Shown here piece after piece: positions 50,635 through 58,312 of a DNA stretch of 64,000 bases. The stretch covers positions 62,001-126,000 of the forward strand of contig NZ_JBNPXF010000008.1 in assembly GCF_050433445.1 (NCBI RefSeq), written 5' to 3'. The DNA comes from Kroppenstedtia sanguinis. GTDB lineage: Bacteria > Bacillota > Bacilli > Thermoactinomycetales > DSM-45169. Position 1 is the first letter of the stretch, and each line of letters opens with the position of its first letter. The notes below the pieces were generated by a model that saw nothing but the letters and a program-made list of their open reading frames with translations, searched no databases and was not told where the DNA came from. Both the position numbers and the translations under genes were made by a program.

Positions 50635-52506
50635 ATGGCGAAGATGGAACCGATCTTTTTTCATCCCGTATTTAAAGAGAGAATTTGGGGTGGCAGAAAA
50701 CTGCAAGGTTACGGATATGAATTACCAGAAGGAAATGTGGGAGAGAGCTGGCTCATCTCCGCCCATCCCCATGGGGTCAGTCAAGTTAACAGAGGCGTTT
50801 TTCAGGGGAAAACATTACAACAACTGTGGCAGGAGCACCCCGAGTTGTTCGGCCATCCTCCAGAGGAAAAATTCCCCCTCCTGATCAAACTGCTGGATGC
50901 GACGCATGATTTATCGGTACAAGTCCATCCGGACGACTCCTATGCCAACAAATATGAACAAGAAGCTTATGGAAAAACTGAATGCTGGTATGTTGTAGAC
51001 TGTGAAGAGGATGCAGAGCTGATCCTCGGTCATACTGCCGCTACCCGAGAAGAGTTGGCATCGATGATCGATGCTGGACAATGGACGGATCTATTGCAAC
51101 GCATTCCGATTCAGCCAGGAGATTTTTACTTGATTCCCAGCGGAACCGTCCATGCGATCTGCCGGGGCACTGTGGTGCTGGAAGTACAGCAAAGTTCTGA
51201 TGCCACCTATCGTTTATACGATTATGACCGGACAGATTCCCAGGGAAAAAAGAGAGAGCTTCATCTGAAGAAAGGGCTGGATGTGATTCAAGTTCCCCAT
51301 ATCCGGTCCACAGAAGAAAAAAAGGTCTTTGCAGAAGGAGAGAATCGGGTGGAAACCTTGACAGAAAACAGCCGATTTTCCTTGCATCGAATTCAAGTAC
51401 AAGGAGACTTGGACATCCCACCCCACCGCACCTATGCCCTGGGAAATCTGCTGCGGGGTTCCCTCCACCTGATTACAGACGGAGGAGTCTATCCACTGAA
51501 ACCAGGGGACAGCTTCCTGCTCCCTCATGACCTGGGAAGCTATAGGCTGTCCGGATCCGGCGAACTCTTTATCACCGAACCTGCCACCCCTCCAGAGGGT
51601 CAGACGAGAAAAAAAGCCAAAGCAGCGGTGGATCTCGGCGGTACCAACCTCCGGGTCGCAGCCATCCTGTCTGACGGATCTATCGGCAGGATGCTGACCA
51701 CTCCCACCTTTGCTCACCTGGGTCCCGACTATATCATCCAAAATATGATCCAGCTACTACAATCCCTGCAGAGTGAGTGGGACTTTGAGTCCATCGGGAT
51801 CGCCTCCCCCGGCCCGCTGGATGCCCGTCAAGGAGTGATCCTCCACCCGCCCAACCTTCCTGGCTGGGAAGCGATTCCTCTGAAAGATCGTTTGCAATCC
51901 ATCCTGAACTTGCCAGTTCAGCTCGAGAACGATGCTAACGCAGCGGCCCTCGGGGAGGCCCTGTTCGGTGCTGGCCAGGGCAAACAGAGTGTCTTCTATA
52001 TGACTGTCAGCACGGGAATTGGTGGCGGATTCGTCTATGAGGGGAAGATCATCCAGGGGGCACACTGTTGCGCCGCCGAAATCGGCAACATGGTAATCGA
52101 TCCCCACGGCCCCGAACATCCACTACTGAACCGGGGAGCTCTAGAAGTAATGGCTAGCGGGACCGCCCTGAATCGAGAGATTCAAAGGGAGTTGAGCCAC
52201 TTGGATAGCACCGCGGCCCTTTTCCGCTCTGCTGCAGAGGGTAACCCCTCTGCAAAACGAGTGGTGGATGAATTTTTGCAAAGCCTTTCCATCGGGATCG
52301 CCAATATCATCCATGTGGTAGACCCGGATCTTCTCATCATCGGTGGCGGTGTGCTTCAGTCCAAAGAGTGGTTCTGGGAGGACTTGCTGCAAAAGGTGCA
52401 AGCCTACCTCTATCCCCAACTGCGAGGCCAGGTAGAAATCAAACCAGCAGCCCTGGAAGGGAACTCCGGATTGATCGGCGCGGCACACCTGGACAGCCAA
52501 GGGTAA
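50635..52506 (+). CDS. Fusion of mannose-6-phosphate isomerase and ROK-family kinase
   Basis: A 623-residue two-domain enzyme. Residues about 1-320 are a class I ManA: IWGGRKL, the zinc residues in VQVHPDD, GKTECWYV and IPSGTVHAI. Residues about 328-622 are a ROK kinase: AAVDLGGTNLRVA phosphate loop, ENDANAAALGE with the catalytic Asp, STGIGGGFV. The ROK zinc motif (CxCGxxGC) is absent: the stretch after EIGNM reads PHGPEHPLLNRG. It could phosphorylate mannose or glucose and isomerise the product. Divergent from the GH1 gene. Confidence 0.9.
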   Translation: MAKMEPIFFHPVFKERIWGGRKLQGYGYELPEGNVGESWLISAHPHGVSQVNRGVFQGKTLQQLWQEHPELFGHPPEEKFPLLIKLLDATHDLSVQVHPDDSYANKYEQEAYGKTECWYVVDCEEDAELILGHTAATREELASMIDAGQWTDLLQRIPIQPGDFYLIPSGTVHAICRGTVVLEVQQSSDATYRLYDYDRTDSQGKKRELHLKKGLDVIQVPHIRSTEEKKVFAEGENRVETLTENSRFSLHRIQVQGDLDIPPHRTYALGNLLRGSLHLITDGGVYPLKPGDSFLLPHDLGSYRLSGSGELFITEPATPPEGQTRKKAKAAVDLGGTNLRVAAILSDGSIGRMLTTPTFAHLGPDYIIQNMIQLLQSLQSEWDFESIGIASPGPLDARQGVILHPPNLPGWEAIPLKDRLQSILNLPVQLENDANAAALGEALFGAGQGKQSVFYMTVSTGIGGGFVYEGKIIQGAHCCAAEIGNMVIDPHGPEHPLLNRGALEVMASGTALNREIQRELSHLDSTAALFRSAAEGNPSAKRVVDEFLQSLSIGIANIIHVVDPDLLIIGGGVLQSKEWFWEDLLQKVQAYLYPQLRGQVEIKPAALEGNSGLIGAAHLDSQG

Positions 52507-52705
52507 AACCCTTACCATCCAACTGGGAAAGAAATCTGGAATAGAAACCAAACGACCTTCCATCTTCTATTTGAGACCATTACGATCGCTTGTAAAAAGG
52601 AACATCACGAGATAGAAAAAGAGGTGCTCCCGGAGTAAAAGCCTCCCAATATCGTAAGCCTGATTCTAAACAATCCCCGCGGGATTCCCCGGAAGGAGAA
52701 CTACC

Positions 52706-53008
52706 TCAAACTGGACGAAAAGTGCATATCCGTGCTATTCTGTGGATAGAAATAGTAACGGCGTCAGGGTGACACCCCTGCCGCCGGGCAGCTGCCGCAG
52801 ACCAGAGGCCACAGTACGGCGAGAAGTAACCCGCGTACCTTTGCTGTAGGGGCGGGTTACTTCTTTTTAAGTGCCCGATATGGCCACATACACAGCCCAT
52901 GCTTGTACCACCACATCGGCCCTTCTTAATGATCAGGCTGAGAAGCTCTATGGCCTCACCCCCTCTCCGTCGAGAGGTTGTGTGGCCTCCGCCCTTAGCT
53001 ACTGCCAT
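52706..53008 (-). other. Possible decayed type I toxin-like locus with stable hairpins
   Basis: The minus strand has AGAGGGGGTGAGGCC followed by an ATA (not ATG) codon and GAGCTTCTCAGCCTGATCAT, reading ELLSLII, as in small holin-like toxins. A frameshift separates this from a hydrophobic stretch in another frame (VVVQAWAVYVAISGT). Then comes a perfect 13-bp hairpin (AGAAGTAACCCGC and complement, 52822-52864) with a T run on the plus strand, and further GC-rich stems near 52757-52800. The plus strand could be an antitoxin-like RNA. Speculative. Confidence 0.3.
52822..52868 (+). terminator. Strong hairpin with T run
   Basis: AGAAGTAACCCGC pairs perfectly with GCGGGTTACTTCT across 17 nt and is followed by TTTTAA. 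It would terminate any plus-strand RNA started upstream of 52750. The remaining gap 53009-53137 shows nothing. Confidence 0.75.
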
Positions 53009-53137
53009 GTATATTTTACTAAAATAATTCCGAATTATATATCGGTTTCGAAATTGGGTTGCATCTCCGGTATCTGAATCAATTCTTCAAAGTCATCCAT
53101 CACTCAGATAGGTCCCCACGTCTGAGCCCCCTGCCCG

Positions 53138-53159
53138 TGATGGTTCATCAACAACCCTG
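53138..53159. mobile_element. MITE end fragment, copy L
   Basis: GATGGTTCATCAACAACCCTG is the right terminus of the MITE family (one change). Only this end is present, so it is a relic or recombination scar. Confidence 0.6.
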
Positions 53160-53307
53160 ACCCTATTTAAACAAATGGGCGGGCAATCCATCTCCGATTG
53201 GCCCTCCCGACTCCAAATCGAACCCATTGTGACAGAAATCACAGCTTCTTTTTCAGAACGTGATAAAATGAGGATCGGATCCACCCATCGAGGAAGGGGA
53301 GGCGCTG

Positions 53308-53718
53308 TTGGCCAAGCTGATGTTGTTTTTTCATGTTGTAGGGGCGGTTGGAATGGGGTTTTATCTTTTATTGCCCTTTTTTCTGCAGAGAGTTTTTTTA
53401 CAAGAAAGGTCGGTACTTCATGCAATGTATTGGACGAACTTCATCACCCAGTGGGTTCTCGTCGTCCAGTTCTTTTCCGGCGGTTACCTGTACATCCGAG
53501 GAGAATATCCTTTCCACTGGATGATTGGGGTGGCGGTGATCTTTACAGCGATCGGCGGTTTTGGAGGAATGTTTGGCTATCATATCCGAAAATATCTCAA
53601 CTCCCCCACGCCGCCCGAGTTCAAACCATGGTCGCGAAAGGTTCGCCTCCACGGAGTTCTCACCACCGTCTCCATGTTCATCATCATTTTTTTGATGCTG
53701 TTTCCCCATGGGATCTAA
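53308..53718 (+). CDS. Four-helix membrane protein (136 aa), unknown
   Basis: TTG start after GGAAGGGGAGG. Hydrophobic segments at about residues 3-25 (LMLFFHVVGAVGMGFYLLLPF), 43-60, 71-92 (IGVAVIFTAIGGFGGMFGYH) and 116-131 (VLTTVSMFIIIFLMLF). The first His and spacing recall small heme or copper-handling membrane proteins, but no family can be claimed. Confidence 0.7.
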   Translation: MAKLMLFFHVVGAVGMGFYLLLPFFLQRVFLQERSVLHAMYWTNFITQWVLVVQFFSGGYLYIRGEYPFHWMIGVAVIFTAIGGFGGMFGYHIRKYLNSPTPPEFKPWSRKVRLHGVLTTVSMFIIIFLMLFPHGI

Positions 53719-53761
53719 CCCTGCCTTCCCGGGAAACGACCACTTCTATCATACAGAGTTC

Positions 53762-53789
53762 ATCGCCTCCGGGAAGGCGATATTTTTTT
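53762..53789 (+). terminator. Terminator of the four-helix membrane protein gene
   Basis: ATCGCC/GGCGAT stem with an 8-nt loop followed by ATTTTTTT. Confidence 0.8.
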
Positions 53790-53895
53790 GCTACTGATTT
53801 CCACACCCTAAAGTTGTGATTTAGTGAGCCTTAAAGGGTCCGGGATTGGGTGGTGCAGACACCCAAGCGGATCAAGTGGCCAAAACAGAAGAAAA

Positions 53896-54102
53896 TGTAC
53901 CAAAGCAGAATCCGATCAGATCAAGAACGGCATGAGCTACAAGGAAGTCGCCAACACCATCGGTTTTGAAGGTGAAGAAAGCATTAAAACGAGATCAGCG
54001 GAGCCAAACATCATGTACACCTGGATGAATCCCGACGGCTCCAACATGAATGCGATGTTTCAAAATGAAACTAGTGCAAAAACACAGTTCGGACTGAAGT
54101 GA
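53896..54102 (+). pseudogene. DUF3862-like fragment, first copy
   Basis: Reads TKAESDQIKNGMSYKEVANT, then IMYTWMNPDGSNMNAMF, then QFGLK at the stop, the hallmark end of DUF3862 lipoprotein-like proteins. No signal peptide or start is attached. Compared with the second copy near 55730 the last part carries small indels (NETSAKT against SDKLVQKA). It abuts the IS3 remnant directly. Confidence 0.7.
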
Positions 54103-54112
54103 TTTCCAAAAG

Positions 54113-54530
54113 CAATCGTTTTGCCATGATCGATGAACTACGCCATCATCACTCCTTGGCACAGTTGCTGCAAATCGCCCAGGTTTCCCGTTCTGGTTAC
54201 TACAAGCGGAAGAAGACCCGATCTCTCGCCGAAAAACGCCGATCCAGAGATGCCTGGATTCAAGAGCATATCCTTGCAATCCATCGTCTCCACCCGTATT
54301 ACGAGTATATTCGAAAGACCAACGTCTCCGACGCAAAGGCATGGTGGTCCATCGAAAATGGGTCCGTATACTGATGCGAGGGCTTGGAATCCTGGCGGAA
54401 AGCATCCATCTTCTTTCCGAACCGGCTGAATCGAAAGTTTACCGCCGAGGCCCCGTTACGTCGAATATTACCTACGTTCGTATGGGGAACTCCTTTGCTT
54501 ACCTGTCGGCAGTACAAGAGAGGTTTCAGA
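54113..54530 (+). pseudogene. IS3-family transposase (OrfB) remnant
   Basis: Reads the typical N-terminus of an IS3/IS150-type OrfB (IDELRHHHSLAQLLQIAQVS, GYYKRKKTRSLAEKRRSRD, HRLHPYYEY). It then breaks by a deletion or frameshift into LMRGLGILAE and later YVRMGNSFAYLSAV. The DDE core is not intact. No terminal repeats were found, so this is a dead fragment. Confidence 0.78.
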
Positions 54531-54658
54531 TGAAGCATCATGGCAATTTTTCAGTTGCGTGAATGTTAGGGTGGAAATGAAATTAAAAATATGGTTAAAA
54601 TATGGCTATATAAAAAAGTGTAAAGCCAAAGAAAAAAAGTCCAGAAAGAGGAAATGAA

Positions 54659-55534
54659 ATGAATACAATCACTGAGAAAAAAAGGACTAGTAGATCTAAA
54701 AAAGTATTACGAGCGTTAGCAGTTATTATCGGGGCATTTATAACTGCATATGGACTAGAGGCGATATTAATTCCAAACAACGTATCAGATGGCGGTGTGA
54801 CAGGTCTAAGTATCGTTGGTTCCCAATTAATTGGATTACCTCTAGGACTTCTAATTGCGGCACTAAATATTCCATTCATATTTTTAGGGTATAAACAGAT
54901 TGGGAAAAGTTTTGCGATCTATTCCGTTATTGGTATTGCTTCACTCGCATATGGGACAAGTATTATGCACCATATTCCGACCATTATTCAAGGAGATACA
55001 TTGTTAGTAACCGTTATTGGAGGTATTATTATTGGCTTTGGCATAGGGTTAGCATTGCGAAATGGCGGTGCATTAGATGGGATTGATATGTTAGCCGTAT
55101 TACTGGCTCGAAAATTGCCTTTTGGAACAAGTGATCTCATTTTATTCTTAAATTTGTTTGTGTTTATAGTTGTGTCAACCGTCTTTGGTCTTCAAGGGGC
55201 TTTCTTATCAGGAATCGCTTATTTTATTGCTTCTAAGGTGATCGAACTCGTGGAAGAAGGTTTAAGTGGGTCTAAAACCTTTAAAATTATCACCGATCAA
55301 CCTGAATTAATGGTGGAAACCATTCGGGACCGCTTAGGTCGTAGTGCAACATATAACCTAGTTGAAGGCGGCTATTCAAATGAACAATTCAAAGAAATCA
55401 CGTGTGTCATTAACCGGTTAGAGGACAGCAAAATGAAGGAAATCATTTATGAAATTGACAAATCTGCCTTTGTTACTGTATATGATGTGGCAGAAGTGAA
55501 AGGCGGTAACTTCAAAAAGCATGATATTCATTAA
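54659..55534 (+). CDS. YitT-family membrane protein (DUF161 + DUF2179)
   Basis: A 291-residue protein with five to six membrane helices in the first 200 residues (ALAVIIGAFITAYGLEAILI, IPNNVSDGGVTGLSIV, NGGALDGIDMLAVLLAR) and a C-terminal DUF2179 domain (ITDQPELMVETIRDRLGRSATYN, ITCVINRLE, SAFVTVYDVAEVKGG). Function is unknown. It is clearly AT-rich compared with the rest of the window, so probably acquired. AGAGGA precedes ATG 54659. MITE copy K sits right at its stop codon. Confidence 0.9.
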   Translation: MNTITEKKRTSRSKKVLRALAVIIGAFITAYGLEAILIPNNVSDGGVTGLSIVGSQLIGLPLGLLIAALNIPFIFLGYKQIGKSFAIYSVIGIASLAYGTSIMHHIPTIIQGDTLLVTVIGGIIIGFGIGLALRNGGALDGIDMLAVLLARKLPFGTSDLILFLNLFVFIVVSTVFGLQGAFLSGIAYFIASKVIELVEEGLSGSKTFKIITDQPELMVETIRDRLGRSATYNLVEGGYSNEQFKEITCVINRLEDSKMKEIIYEIDKSAFVTVYDVAEVKGGNFKKHDIH

Positions 55535-55536
55535 CA

Positions 55537-55636
55537 CAGGCGTGTTGCTTAGCCATATTTTACGATGGGGCAATGGGAAGAGCGAAAGGGTTAATTTTGT
55601 TTCCTCCACCCACTTTATGGTTCATCAACAGTCCTG
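55537..55636. mobile_element. MITE-like element, copy K, minimal form (100 bp)
   Basis: Ends CAGGCGTGTTGCTTAGCC and GGTTCATCAACAGTCCTG with a perfect 9-bp duplication TCATTAACA (55528-55536 and 55637-55645). It keeps the GGGAAGAGCGAAAGG hairpin but lacks the GGATGGTGGGACGG arm, so it is an internal deletion that still transposed. The yitT stop codon lies within the left duplication. Confidence 0.9.
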
Positions 55637-55719
55637 TCATTAACAAAAAGATTTAAGGGGATTTGTTTTTCTACTCTTATGAGAGTATTTGTCGGGACCG
55701 CTTCTAAAGTAGCTTAAAA

Positions 55720-55887
55720 AGGAAGTCGTCAACATCATCGGTTTTGAAGGTGAAGAAAACATCAAAACGAGATCAGCGGAAGAAAAAACCACCCTGTACA
55801 CACCTGGATGAACCCTGATGGCTCCAACATGAATGGGATGTTTCAAAGTGATAAACTAGTGCAAAAAGCACAGTTCGGACTGAAATA
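55720..55887 (+). pseudogene. DUF3862-like fragment, second copy, frameshifted
   Basis: KEVVNIIGFEGEENIKTRSAEEKTTLYT is followed by a 2-nt insertion (CACAC) that shifts the frame; afterwards TWMNPDGSNMNGMF and LVQKAQFGLK end at TAA. It is nearly identical at DNA level to the first copy for about 60 nt. Confidence 0.72.
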
Positions 55888-55890
55888 AGG

Positions 55891-55925
55891 AAAAGCCGGG
55901 AGCTTCTGCCCTCCCGGCTTTCTTT
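55891..55925 (+). terminator. Terminator after the second DUF3862 copy
   Basis: AAAGCCGGGAG/CTCCCGGCTTT stem with an 8-nt loop and TCTTT. Confidence 0.82.
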
Positions 55926-56040
55926 GCTCTCTTCCCTCCTCTTTCGTGATGGCTTGAAACCAAACCATTTCTCTTTATAGAATCAGTAATGAAGTTGCCA
56001 GAAGAAGAATTCCGAAAATAGAAAGGAGGGATCGGATCTG

Positions 56041-56553
56041 ATGGCAAATGGGTTGCTGATCGTCTCTTTCATCTGTGCTCTCATTCTGATCTTCGCTGTT
56101 ATCAAAATCATCAAGGGAATGAGAAAAGCTAAACACCCGATTCTTGAAATCCTCTTGAGGAATGGAATCTATGAATTTACCATCCCGGATAAAGGTTGGT
56201 ACAATATTTCCTTGCAAAGAAGAAGAAAAAAAAGAGGTATCATGTTCACTCCTCCATACAAAGAGTTGAATCTGTTCAATCAATCCAGCCGCCAACCCCA
56301 AAAATTGATCCCCGTCTTCTGGAATGAAACCCGCAGTTCACTGACTGCCATACAACAAGCTCACAAACTGTTTATTGTGAAGGATGACAGAGCCACCCAC
56401 TACCGGCTGGAAGTCAAGGGAGCCGATCCGGCAGAAGACTACCGGATGATCATCCATGGCAGTTTTCTACCCACTGCGATCCATATCCCCATTCTAGTGC
56501 TTTCCGCCTTGGGTATGTTCTTTAGCCTCGCCTATGCGATCCTGCCTTTGTGA
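56041..56553 (+). CDS. Membrane-anchored hypothetical protein (170 aa)
   Basis: An N-terminal helix (LLIVSFICALILIFAVIKII) and a C-terminal helix (HIPILVLSALGMFFSLAYAIL) bracket a basic, beta-looking middle of about 110 residues (YEFTIPDKGWYNISLQRRRK). Site GGAGGG precedes ATG 56041. No family is recognised. Its own terminator follows. Confidence 0.7.
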   Translation: MANGLLIVSFICALILIFAVIKIIKGMRKAKHPILEILLRNGIYEFTIPDKGWYNISLQRRRKKRGIMFTPPYKELNLFNQSSRQPQKLIPVFWNETRSSLTAIQQAHKLFIVKDDRATHYRLEVKGADPAEDYRMIIHGSFLPTAIHIPILVLSALGMFFSLAYAILPL

Positions 56554-56586
56554 AGTCCCCCGTCGATCAGTGACCGGGCAGAATTT

Positions 56587-56619
56587 CCCCCGTACTTCCT
56601 TGGAAGTCGGGGTTTTTTT
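56587..56619 (+). terminator. Terminator after the 170-aa gene
   Basis: CCCCGTACTTCC and AAGTCGGGG form an imperfect stem followed by seven T. Confidence 0.8.
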
Positions 56620-56722
56620 GATTGGGTTCTTATCCAATCTATCCTATTCTTTTAAAAAAGTTATATTCGCCCTACCACTTTTCTCTTAGATAAATACTCT
56701 ATAACAGGAGGTGGAAAAAAGA

Positions 56723-57016
56723 TTGCTTAATAACATTTTTCAATGGGTCGGAGGGATCTTGGACAGTATTTTCGGTCCTGCTTTTCCAGGAGGACACCCG
56801 GGATTCCCAGGTGACTGTGATGAAAACGAAGCAATCCGGCGGCGGCTTCTACGCTATCTAAACCAGAATGTGATCGTTGAAACCGTCAGCGGAGAAGTAT
56901 CCGGTCTGGTCACTGCCGTCGGCGCCGACTATCTCGAATTACAGTCGGCTGGGGAGATCATTTTGATCCCCTTTGAGAGCATCATCTATGTGGACGCTCA
57001 GGGAGGTGTAAGTTGA
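56723..57016 (+). CDS. DUF2642-type spore-surface-like protein
   Basis: A 97-residue protein. Residues about 37-95 form a DUF2642-like SH3-type barrel (LRYLNQNVIVETVSGEVSGLVTAV, DYLELQS, ILIPFESIIYV). TTG at 56723 is chosen, 8 nt after AGGAGGTGG; GTG at 56711 lies inside the binding site. Relatives are often in coat or exosporium loci. First gene of the surface-sugar cluster. Confidence 0.75.
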   Translation: MLNNIFQWVGGILDSIFGPAFPGGHPGFPGDCDENEAIRRRLLRYLNQNVIVETVSGEVSGLVTAVGADYLELQSAGEIILIPFESIIYVDAQGGVS

Positions 57017-57017
57017 G

Positions 57018-57239
57018 ATGGCAGGATATCCAAAAACGATGGCTGCTCGTCTTCGCCAATTCATCGGCAGTACCGTTCAAGTGGCAGTCTCTGAAACAGA
57101 GAGTCCTGTCGAGGGTCAACTGGTCAATGTATCTAAGGCTGCATTTACCGTTCAAACCGCTCCCCCACCGGGATATGGAGGCCCCAATCTGGTGACATTT
57201 CTCATTCAAAATGTCGGCTATGTGAGGATTTTCGTCTGA
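57018..57239 (+). CDS. Second small DUF2642-like protein
   Basis: A 73-residue protein: MAARLRQFIGSTVQVAVSET, VEGQLVNVSKAAFTVQT and FLIQNVGYVRIFV repeat the small-barrel plan of the preceding gene, suggesting tandem duplication and divergence. GGGAGGTG lies 10 nt upstream. Its stop overlaps the next start region (TGAATG). Confidence 0.7.
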   Translation: MAGYPKTMAARLRQFIGSTVQVAVSETESPVEGQLVNVSKAAFTVQTAPPPGYGGPNLVTFLIQNVGYVRIFV

Positions 57240-58145
57240 ATGATTCTCATCACCGGGGCAGCAGGATATATCGGCTCCAAGTTGGTTGATTTTCTAGCAA
57301 AAAAAGAGATCCCCATGCGGGCGATTGATAACTTTCGTGTCTATCCCCCGCCCCCTATCAACGGAGTGACGATTCAGCCTTTGGATCTCACCCAAGCCGA
57401 TGACGTAAAAAAAATGGTGAAGGGGATCGACACGATCATTCATTTGGGTGCGATCAGCGATATCTCCCAATGTGAAACCCATGCCAAAGATGCCATCCTG
57501 ATCAATCTGCTCTCCCTGAAGTATTTGGTGCGAGAGGCCGTCCGGGCTGGAGTGAAAAAAATCATTTTTCCCTCCACTTTTGCGGTATATGATCCCCAGC
57601 AAAAAGAGATTACCGAACAGACTCTCTTAAATCCCAGCAATTTCTATGGCCAGCTGAAAAAGTGGGCGGAGGAGCTTCTGCTGAAGGAACAGGTTCATCT
57701 CGATGTCGTCATTTTCCGCCAATCCAACGTGTACGGGAAGGGATGGGTTTCCAAGAAAACTGTAGTCGAAAGTTTTTGCAAATCCTTCCTAGAAAACCAA
57801 CCGATCACCATTAATGGATCTGGGCAACAGACACGCAATTTCATCCATGTAGATGATGTGGTATGGGCTTACTACCAGGGGCTCTCTCCATCTATTCGAG
57901 GGATTTACAATCTCGGGGGAAAAGACACCTTAAGTATTTGGGAGCTGGCCCACTTGGTGAATCGGGTTGGAGAACAATCTTTCAACAGATCAGTGCCCAT
58001 CATTCGAAAACAGAAGCAAGCGATCAGTGAACCAAAGACCCACCTGATCACATGGAACACTGAAAAGACGGACCGTCTCTTCAAGGGCAGAACTATGAAA
58101 AGCCTGCAAAAAGGAATTCAAGAGTACTTTGAAGACCCTGACTAG
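57240..58145 (+). CDS. NAD-dependent sugar epimerase/dehydratase (extended SDR)
   Basis: A 301-residue nucleotide-sugar enzyme. The cofactor loop is ITGAAGYIGSKL, the active-site Ser/Thr in PSTFAVY and the Tyr-x3-Lys in NFYGQLKKWAEE. HVDDVVWAYYQGL and YNLGGKDTLSIWEL are typical of the epimerase family. ATG begins one base after the upstream stop, so it is co-translated with the DUF2642-like genes. Exact sugar unknown. Confidence 0.88.
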   Translation: MILITGAAGYIGSKLVDFLAKKEIPMRAIDNFRVYPPPPINGVTIQPLDLTQADDVKKMVKGIDTIIHLGAISDISQCETHAKDAILINLLSLKYLVREAVRAGVKKIIFPSTFAVYDPQQKEITEQTLLNPSNFYGQLKKWAEELLLKEQVHLDVVIFRQSNVYGKGWVSKKTVVESFCKSFLENQPITINGSGQQTRNFIHVDDVVWAYYQGLSPSIRGIYNLGGKDTLSIWELAHLVNRVGEQSFNRSVPIIRKQKQAISEPKTHLITWNTEKTDRLFKGRTMKSLQKGIQEYFEDPD

Positions 58146-58165
58146 ATTCGAGATTGCAAGGTGTG

Positions 58166-58312
58166 CTTGTATGGGGTTTCTCCCCACACATGCCTAAAAG
58201 CGTTGTGATTGACTGCAGATGTAGACGGCAGGAGTTGGGTTGCGCCCAAGGTTCAGACGAACTAACAACACCCCACCCTCCTGAAAACAACTTTTTCACC
58301 ACGCTTCTAAGT
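58166..58312. repeat. Imperfect palindromic intergenic repeat, family 2 (copy 6, diverged)
   Basis: TATGGGGTTTCTCC, then CCCACCCTCCTGAAAACAAC and TTTTTCACCACGCTTCTAAG resemble the ends of copies 1 and 3. It lies at the convergent junction of two sugar genes. Confidence 0.45.

Noticed and set aside
54113..54530. IS3 remnant as the source of the MITEs
   Set aside because: IS3 elements have TG..CA ends and 3-4 bp duplications, unlike the CAGG ends and 9-bp duplications of the MITEs.
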